5,133 nucleotides of DNA from an uncultured Myxococcales bacterium (GTDB lineage: Bacteria > Myxococcota_A > UBA9042), in assembly GCA_937915965.1 (NCBI GenBank), contig CALGHC010000295.1, positions 1-5,133 on the forward strand, written 5' to 3'. Positions 1 to 3,596 of this stretch are shown piece after piece; position 1 is the stretch's first letter, and every line of letters begins with the position of its first letter. The notes under the pieces are model-generated. The model searched no databases, was not told where the DNA came from, and worked only from the letters and a program-made list of their open reading frames with translations. The position numbers and the translations under genes are program-made.

Positions 1-72
1 GTCAGCCTCTCTGTCAGCCTCTCTGTCAGCCTCTCTGTCAGCCTCTCTGTCAGCCCCTCTATCAGCCCCGCG
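1..72 (-). repeat. 12-bp in-frame tandem repeat encoding Arg-Glu-Ala-Asp
   Basis: On the plus strand the unit GTCAGCCTCTCT occurs four times without a mismatch (1-48). Two diverged copies follow (49-60 and 61-72). Read on the minus strand these give RGAD, RGAD, then READ four times, at the C-terminus of the glycosyltransferase. The array continues past the left edge, so copy number is unknown. The 12-bp unit keeps the frame when copies are gained or lost. The peptide alternates basic and acidic residues and is likely a charged helical or extended tail. Confidence 0.93.
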
Positions 73-813
73 GTTCGGCTCGGCGGCGGATTTGCGCTCC
101 GCCGCCAGTCGACGCCGCAGCGCGCGCACCTCGCCGGCAACCCGTGCGATCCTCCGCACGTTCGCGACCCGTGACGGACCGCCTCCCTGTCTGGGTCGGC
201 ATGCGATCACCGTGTCGGCGGCCTGCACACCTCGCTGCAGGGCGCGGGCGACCAACTCGAAGCTGAAGAAGAATGTGTCGGCGCCGATCCGGTCGAGGCC
301 GATCTCGTCGCGCGCCAGCGCCACGGGGAAGAGGTACGTGCCTTCGAGCTGGAAGTCGATGCCGACCATCGCCCGCATCCACAGCCGGAAGCCCGCCGAG
401 AGCACCTTGCGCACCGAACCATCGTCGCGGGCTGCGTAGGTCGATAGGACGATGGGCGCGTGGGCCAGCGAAGGCCACATCTTGTCGATCTCTGCCGGCG
501 CGATCTGGCCGTCGGCGGCGAGCATGCAGAAGTGCGTCTTGTCGGCGGCGGCGATCGCTGTGCGCAATCCGGCGCCCATGCCGCGGTTCTCGGGGTGCTG
601 CAGTAGCCGGATCCGCGGCTCGCCGTCGGCGTGCTCGCTGACAATCGCGGCCGAGCCGTCGGACGAGCCGTCGTCGACGACCAGGATCTCCCAGTCCTGC
701 AGCGCTGCGCTCGCCCAGGCCACTGCTTCAGCGAGGGTTGCCGGCAGGGCTTCCTCTTCGTTGAAGCACAGGTAGATCAGGCTGAGCGACGGTGGCTGGC
801 GGGTAGCGGGCAC
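1..813 (-). CDS. Family 2 glycosyltransferase (polyprenyl-phosphate sugar transferase-like), C-terminus cut by window edge
   Basis: An open frame of 271 codons runs from a GTG at 813-811 off the left edge with no stop seen. The GTG is chosen because GAGGAG lies at 826-821, seven bases upstream. The protein begins with a GT-A strand and the NEEE motif (residues 18-21, LIYLCFNEEEALP). It continues with VVDDGSSDGS (45-54, nucleotide-sugar binding), the ENRGMGAGLRTAI segment (75-87) and an ADGQ motif (100-103) where relatives usually carry DxDGQ. This order matches GT2 enzymes of the dolichyl- or undecaprenyl-phosphate mannose/glucose synthase type, which move a sugar from a nucleotide donor to a lipid carrier at the cytoplasmic membrane face. 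Donor and acceptor cannot be read from the sequence. No membrane helix is visible. After the catalytic domain comes a basic, helix-prone stretch (about 216-243), then six or more tetrapeptides (RGAD/READ). Family assignment is secure; specificity is unknown. Confidence 0.87.
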   Translation of the reverse strand, partial: MPATRQPPSLSLIYLCFNEEEALPATLAEAVAWASAALQDWEILVVDDGSSDGSAAIVSEHADGEPRIRLLQHPENRGMGAGLRTAIAAADKTHFCMLAADGQIAPAEIDKMWPSLAHAPIVLSTYAARDDGSVRKVLSAGFRLWMRAMVGIDFQLEGTYLFPVALARDEIGLDRIGADTFFFSFELVARALQRGVQAADTVIACRPRQGGGPSRVANVRRIARVAGEVRALRRRLAAERKSAAEPNRGADRGADREADREADREADREAD

Positions 814-1027
814 AGCGGGACTCCTCGGCGCCGGCGTTGCAGCGGCGTGCACCAGGCGCTGCGCCGTGGTCTGATGGCAGTGTCGGCTGCGCCCCAGACC
901 CTGGCAAGGGCCGCAAGCGCGCGCCGACAACGACATGCCTTCCCGTCGCGGGTCGTTGACAGCAGCCGGCTTGGTCCGGTACCCGCGCTCAGACGCTGGT
1001 CGGTCCAGCGACAAAGGGCGACCGCCG
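814..1027. other. Divergent intergenic region between glycosyltransferase and ctaA
   Basis: These 214 bases separate the two divergent starts, and I see no gene in them. Rightward there is a TTGACA box, listed separately. Leftward the best candidate is TTGCCA at 907-902, a 17-base spacer, and GACACT at 884-879. Its -10 box is poor, so it is only a guess at the glycosyltransferase promoter. The ATG at 935 is in frame with ctaA but lies upstream of the rightward promoter candidate. Confidence 0.5.
956..985 (+). promoter_or_regulatory. Candidate sigma70-type promoter of ctaA
   Basis: A perfect TTGACA (-35 consensus) sits at 956-961. A weak -10 follows 17-18 bases later (GTACCC at 979-984, or TACCCG at 980-985). 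A start of transcription near 991 would leave a leader of about 37 bases before the ATG at 1028. The -35 is striking in such GC-rich DNA, but the -10 is poor, so this is a moderate call. Confidence 0.4.
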
Positions 1028-2137
1028 ATGACACAGCCAGATCCTCCCGCCGATTCCTCGGCCGTTGCTGCCGCCGATTCCCCGGCCATTGCTGCCGCCG
1101 ATTCCTCGGCCGTTGCTGCCGCCGATTCCTCGGCCGTTGCTGCCGCCGTTCCTGTCGCCGTTCCTGTCGCCGGGGCGGCCGTTCAGCCGGACGCGGTCGC
1201 GACCGCCCGCCTCGCCGCTGTCTTCCTGGCGCTGGCGTTCGTGACCTGGTTGTTGATTGGATTCGGCGCCCTGGTGCGCGGCAATCAAGCCGGTCTGGCC
1301 TGTCCCGACTGGCCGCTGTGCCACGGCGCCCTCGTTCCCGACCTCGCCTTGAAGGGCGTGGTCTACGAGTGGGGTCATCGACTGCTCGCTGGAGCCGTCT
1401 CGGTCCTGTACGCCGCGTGCACGCTGTGGCTGTGGCGAATCAAGTCACTGTGGGCCTTGTTGGGGCGGTGGGCCGCTGGCGCCGGCGCGCTCCTGATGGC
1501 TCAGATCGTGCTGGGCGGCCTGACCGTCTTGATCGTCGACCACGTCAGCGGCGTCGCCCGCCCGGCCGATTGGACCGTCACCCTGCACCTCATCCTGGGC
1601 AACCTCTTCGCCGCGGCGGTCCTCTTGATCGGCTTGCGCTTGCGGGCCCGCCTCGACGTCGCGCCAGGTTCCGTCGCGCCAGGTTCCGTCGCGTCAGGTG
1701 CCGTCGCGCCAGACGCCCTCGCCCGCCGCCTGCTCGTCGTCTGGACGGCTGTCTTGGCGGGTCAGTTCGTCCTCGGCGGCATTATCGCCTCGAACCTCAT
1801 GGGCCTGGTCTGCAACGAGTTCCCCACCTGCGCCGCCGGTCAGTGGTTCCCGACCCTGGAGGGCTTCGTCGGCTTGCAGATCCTCCACCGCCTGACCGCC
1901 TATGCGCTCGCCGTTCTCGCCATCTCCTTGGCCTGGACGGGCCGGCGCACCGGCCGGTTTGGGCGCAGCGCGCTCGGGCTGGTCGCGCTGATCGCGGTGC
2001 AGGTCTCGCTTGGCGCTGCCAACATCTGGTTCCATCTGGTGCCCTGGGTGACCGCCGGCCACACCCTGGGTGCTTCCGCCCTGGTCTTGATCACGGCGGT
2101 GCTGCTTCGCGACGCCTGGCGCCCCGTGGTGCGTTAG
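1028..2137 (+). CDS. ctaA: Heme A synthase, COX15/CtaA family
   Basis: This 369-residue integral membrane protein oxidises the C8 methyl of heme O to a formyl group, making heme A for aa3-type cytochrome oxidases. Eight hydrophobic segments lie near residues 60-82, 113-135, 146-170, 184-206, 233-258, 283-304, 314-334 and 341-361. They form two similar four-helix halves, as in the family. The heme-ligand histidines are visible: H117 in EWGHR (with the family acidic residue E114), H187 in TLHLILGN, H287 in ILHR and H345 in AGHTLGAS. Two extracytoplasmic loops carry cysteine pairs, C92/C98 in CPDWPLC and C262/C268 in CNEFPTC, as in Bacillus-type enzymes. The ATG at 1028 is preferred (AAAGGG at 1013-1018, downstream of a promoter candidate); an in-frame ATG at 935 would add 31 residues. 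Odd features are an Ala-rich repeat extension (residues 9-48) and a VAPGS repeat in the loop joining the halves. The usual partner ctaB is not in the window. Family assignment is very secure. Confidence 0.95.
   Translation: MTQPDPPADSSAVAAADSPAIAAADSSAVAAADSSAVAAAVPVAVPVAGAAVQPDAVATARLAAVFLALAFVTWLLIGFGALVRGNQAGLACPDWPLCHGALVPDLALKGVVYEWGHRLLAGAVSVLYAACTLWLWRIKSLWALLGRWAAGAGALLMAQIVLGGLTVLIVDHVSGVARPADWTVTLHLILGNLFAAAVLLIGLRLRARLDVAPGSVAPGSVASGAVAPDALARRLLVVWTAVLAGQFVLGGIIASNLMGLVCNEFPTCAAGQWFPTLEGFVGLQILHRLTAYALAVLAISLAWTGRRTGRFGRSALGLVALIAVQVSLGAANIWFHLVPWVTAGHTLGASALVLITAVLLRDAWRPVVR
1052..1171 (+). repeat. 24-bp tandem repeat (four copies, DSSAVAAA) plus 12-bp doublet in the 5' end of ctaA
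   Basis: Four 24-bp units start at 1052, 1076, 1100 and 1124 and encode DSSAVAAA. Unit 2 differs by two bases (giving DSPAIAAA); the other three are identical. They are followed by two copies of GTTCCTGTCGCC (1148-1171, VPVA twice). Together they form an Ala/Val/Ser-rich cytoplasmic extension ahead of the first membrane helix. The near-identity of the units points to recent duplication rather than conserved function. Confidence 0.95.
1658..1717 (+). repeat. 15-bp tandem repeat in the central loop of ctaA
   Basis: Two identical units GTCGCGCCAGGTTCC (1658-1672 and 1673-1687) are followed by two diverged ones (1688-1702 and 1703-1717). They encode VAPGS, VAPGS, VASGA, VAPDA at residues 211-230. 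This is the linker between helices 4 and 5, where the two halves of heme A synthase join, a place that should tolerate length change. Confidence 0.9.
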
Positions 2138-2168
2138 CGACGGGCGCGGTTCCCAATTCCGGGTCTCA

Positions 2169-2184
2169 GGCGGCGAACACCGCC
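2169..2184. repeat. Small hairpin, first of three inside the element
   Basis: GGCGG (2169-2173) pairs with CCGCC (2180-2184) around the six-base loop CGAACA. It lies just inside the left terminal arm. The stem is short and could arise by chance in GC-rich DNA. Confidence 0.45.
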
Positions 2185-2196
2185 ACGCAGTGGGGA

Positions 2197-2224
2197 AGCG
2201 GCAAGAACCACGCTTCTTGCCGCT
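2197..2224. repeat. Perfect 11-bp hairpin in the centre of the element
   Basis: AGCGGCAAGAA (2197-2207) pairs without a mismatch with TTCTTGCCGCT (2214-2224) around a six-base loop CCACGC. It is the strongest internal structure of the element. No T-run follows on either strand, so it is not a classical intrinsic terminator, although it could stall transcription between ctaA and the lipoprotein gene. Confidence 0.85.
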
Positions 2225-2245
2225 GGGGGTCGAGCCCCGACCCCC
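2225..2245. repeat. Adjoining 8-bp GC-rich hairpin in the element
   Basis: GGGGGTCG (2225-2232) pairs with CGACCCCC (2238-2245) around the loop AGCCC. It abuts the 11-bp hairpin directly. A further pairing of CTTCTT (2213-2218) with AAGAAG (2246-2251) could extend it across a six-base bulge, at the cost of the 11-bp hairpin. Confidence 0.8.
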
Positions 2246-2321
2246 AAGAAGAGAGACGCGAACGGCTGCCGATCACGGGCGCGGCTGCTGACCCGGAATT
2301 GTGAACCGCGCCCGTTAGCGA

Positions 2322-2339
2322 CCGCCCCCCTTGGGGCGG
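2322..2339 (+). terminator. Terminator-like hairpin, probably the original ctaA terminator
   Basis: CCGCCCC (2322-2328) pairs perfectly with GGGGCGG (2333-2339) around a four-base loop. There is no T-tract. Removing the element and one copy of the direct repeat places this hairpin three to four bases after the ctaA stop codon, a natural terminator position. It also overlaps a candidate -35 box for the next gene. Confidence 0.5.
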
Positions 2340-2359
2340 ATCGTCGCTTGCGCTATCCT
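2331..2359 (+). promoter_or_regulatory. Weak candidate promoter for the lipoprotein gene
   Basis: TTGGGG (2331-2336) and TATCCT (2354-2359) are separated by exactly 17 bases. They match the sigma70 boxes at three and four of six positions. Transcription would start near 2366, about 70 bases before the ATG at 2436. The -35 lies in the right arm of the terminator-like hairpin and ten bases from the end of the inserted element. Tentative. Confidence 0.27.
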
Positions 2360-2435
2360 CCGCAGCGGTCGGCGAGCCGGGGGCGGCCCTGACCCGACCC
2401 GATTCGGCTTCGCCGCTACTCACCATGGAGCCCGC

Positions 2436-3503
2436 ATGGCCATCGTCAACCGCACCTTCCTTCCCTTCTCTACCGCGCTCCTGGTCGTTCTCGCGCTGCT
2501 CGTCGCTCAGGGCTGCGGCCGCAAGAACGCAGAGATCGCGCCTGCCTCCGCGCCAGCGGCCGCTCCGGTCGCTGCCGCCGCCCCAGAAGCGGTCGCCGCC
2601 CCGGTCGCAGCCACGCCCGTCGCAGATGACGCCGGCGCGTCTGCCGAAGCAGACACGGCCGCCGACGCCGGTCCCGACAAACCACAGCCGAAGCGCTACT
2701 CGATCGCTTTGCACATCTCGTCGGGCGCCGACAAAGGCTTCAAGCTGCCCTTCGCCGGCAAGGCGACCCGCATTCGCGTGACGCCCATTCGGCAGGAAGA
2801 CGGCCGTCCCGTCCAAGAGCTCGCACCGGTGCTCGGCGCCCAGCTCGTCTTGCTGGTTGCGCGGCCGGACCTGAGCTGGGTCAAGGTCGAGCGTGCGGAG
2901 AAACTCGATGAGCCCGATCGCAGCACGCACACCTTCACGGTCCGCTTCGAACAGGGCGGCAGCCACGTGCTGTATTTCCTCTTCCAGGAGAAGGACGGTC
3001 CGGTGACCGCGGTGCCAACCTTCCTCGAGGTCCAGGGCAAGTCCAAGCCCCGCGGCGTTCGGGGCGGTCGGTCGGTGCGCCACTACGGCAAGGGGTTGGA
3101 GGTCGGCCTGCAGATCACCGACCGGGACATCGAGGTCTGTCAGACGGTGCCAATCGCGTCGATCTGGGTGAACAAGAGCAAGCCCATTCGTCTCGACCCC
3201 GACGGCGAGGGCGGCAGCCGCGTCCATTACATCGCGGTCGACACCACCGGCGGCGCGGTGGCCATCGCCCTGCCACCGAGCGGCTCCGCGGGGACCGCGA
3301 CCGCTGGCAGCGACGCCGACGAGGAGCAGGGCTCGCGGGCTGACCCGATCGGCGACGAGGGCACCCAGGCGCTGTTCCGATTCGAGAAACCGGGTCAGTA
3401 CGGCGTGCTCGCCATCGGTCGTTCCGGCAGGAAGACGTGGCTCGCCCATTTCGAGCTGCCTGTCGGTGGGTCCGCGCCCGCTGACGGTTGTCCGGCGGAT
3501 TAG
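2436..3503 (+). CDS. Predicted lipoprotein with two similar beta-rich domains, function unknown
   Basis: The 355-residue product starts at the ATG at 2436, with GGAG at 2427-2430 five bases upstream. It has a lipoprotein signal: hydrophobic residues 8-24, then VAQGC with C27 as the lipidated cysteine (Gln at -2 is unusual). Residues 31-85 are an Ala/Pro/Val-rich linker that should hold the globular part away from the membrane. Two domains follow, about 86-201 and 218-344. They end in similar strands: FTVRFEQGGSHVLYFLF against ALFRFEKPGQYGVLAIG. The pattern (LGAQLVLLVARPDLSWVKV, then F..GG...LYF.F, then a closing strand) recalls secreted YtkA-like beta-sandwich proteins, which typically carry GAxHLV and HxHP. 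Both histidine sites are absent here (GAQLV, WVKVERA), so any metal role would be lost. An acidic insert (286-310) interrupts domain 2. The closeness to ctaA may be accidental. Lipoprotein status is secure; fold is a tentative inference and function unknown. Confidence 0.85.
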   Translation: MAIVNRTFLPFSTALLVVLALLVAQGCGRKNAEIAPASAPAAAPVAAAAPEAVAAPVAATPVADDAGASAEADTAADAGPDKPQPKRYSIALHISSGADKGFKLPFAGKATRIRVTPIRQEDGRPVQELAPVLGAQLVLLVARPDLSWVKVERAEKLDEPDRSTHTFTVRFEQGGSHVLYFLFQEKDGPVTAVPTFLEVQGKSKPRGVRGGRSVRHYGKGLEVGLQITDRDIEVCQTVPIASIWVNKSKPIRLDPDGEGGSRVHYIAVDTTGGAVAIALPPSGSAGTATAGSDADEEQGSRADPIGDEGTQALFRFEKPGQYGVLAIGRSGRKTWLAHFELPVGGSAPADGCPAD

Positions 3504-3596
3504 GCGCGCCGCGTTCCGCTGGGCTCTCCCCGGACGATCGCTCCGGACGATCGCCTCGCTTCGTTCTCCTTGAAGGCGCGGCAACTCCACAAACGA
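3504..3596. other. Short gap between convergent genes with a 13-bp direct repeat
   Basis: These 93 bases separate the 3' ends of the lipoprotein and propeller genes. CCGGACGATCGC occurs at 3530-3541 and again at 3543-3554 in a 13-bp period. CCGGA (3530-3534) can pair with TCCGG (3542-3546), and CGATCG (3535-3540) with its second copy (3548-3553), but the two pairings exclude one another. No T-run is present, so no terminator is called. Confidence 0.5.

Larger units (their letters stand above)
2134..2321. mobile_element. MITE-like element: 25-bp terminal inverted repeats with flanking direct repeat
   Basis: The terminal arms are 2141-2165 (starting CGGGCGCGGTTC) and 2290-2314 (ending GAACCGCGCCCG). 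They are reverse complements at 24 of 25 positions and enclose 124 bases. TTAGCGA immediately flanks both ends (2134-2140 and 2315-2321), as a target-site duplication should. If the outermost base pair of the arms is counted as flank, the duplication becomes 9 bp (GTTAGCGAC) and the arms 23 bp. The left copy covers the ctaA stop codon. The 174-bp body has no plausible coding region and contains three hairpins. This fits a non-autonomous transposable element moved by a transposase encoded elsewhere; the transposase family cannot be named. The alternative is a structured RNA or intergenic repeat, but perfect direct repeats exactly at the ends favour insertion. Confidence 0.72.

Noticed and set aside
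1..72. CRISPR array
   Set aside because: The 12-bp units are contiguous without spacers and encode part of a protein.
935..1027. Extended N-terminus of CtaA from the ATG at 935
   Set aside because: There is no convincing ribosome binding site, the added residues have no membrane or domain character, and the best promoter lies downstream of this codon. Kept only as an alternative start.
631..2304. Long plus-strand open frame of 557 codons overlapping the glycosyltransferase and ctaA
   Set aside because: It is extremely Arg-rich, has no recognisable motif, and lies out of frame across a convincing CtaA and antisense to a convincing glycosyltransferase. It is an artefact of high GC.
2141..2314. 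REP/REPIN element or classical intrinsic terminator
   Set aside because: The terminal arms are 25 bp and flanked by a direct repeat, which REP sequences do not show. None of the hairpins is followed by a T-run.
2331..2435. TTG at 2331 as start of the lipoprotein
   Set aside because: It would place 35 polar residues before the signal peptide and overlap the terminator-like hairpin. The ATG at 2436 has GGAG at proper distance and directly precedes the signal.
1028..3503. ctaA and the lipoprotein gene as one operon
   Set aside because: They are separated by 298 bases containing an inserted element, several hairpins and a possible promoter.
2166..3590. Minus-strand open frame of 474 codons opposite the lipoprotein gene
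   Set aside because: The plus-strand frame has a ribosome binding site, lipoprotein signal and domain pattern. The antisense frame is Arg/Gly-rich with no motif and runs through the hairpins of the inserted element.
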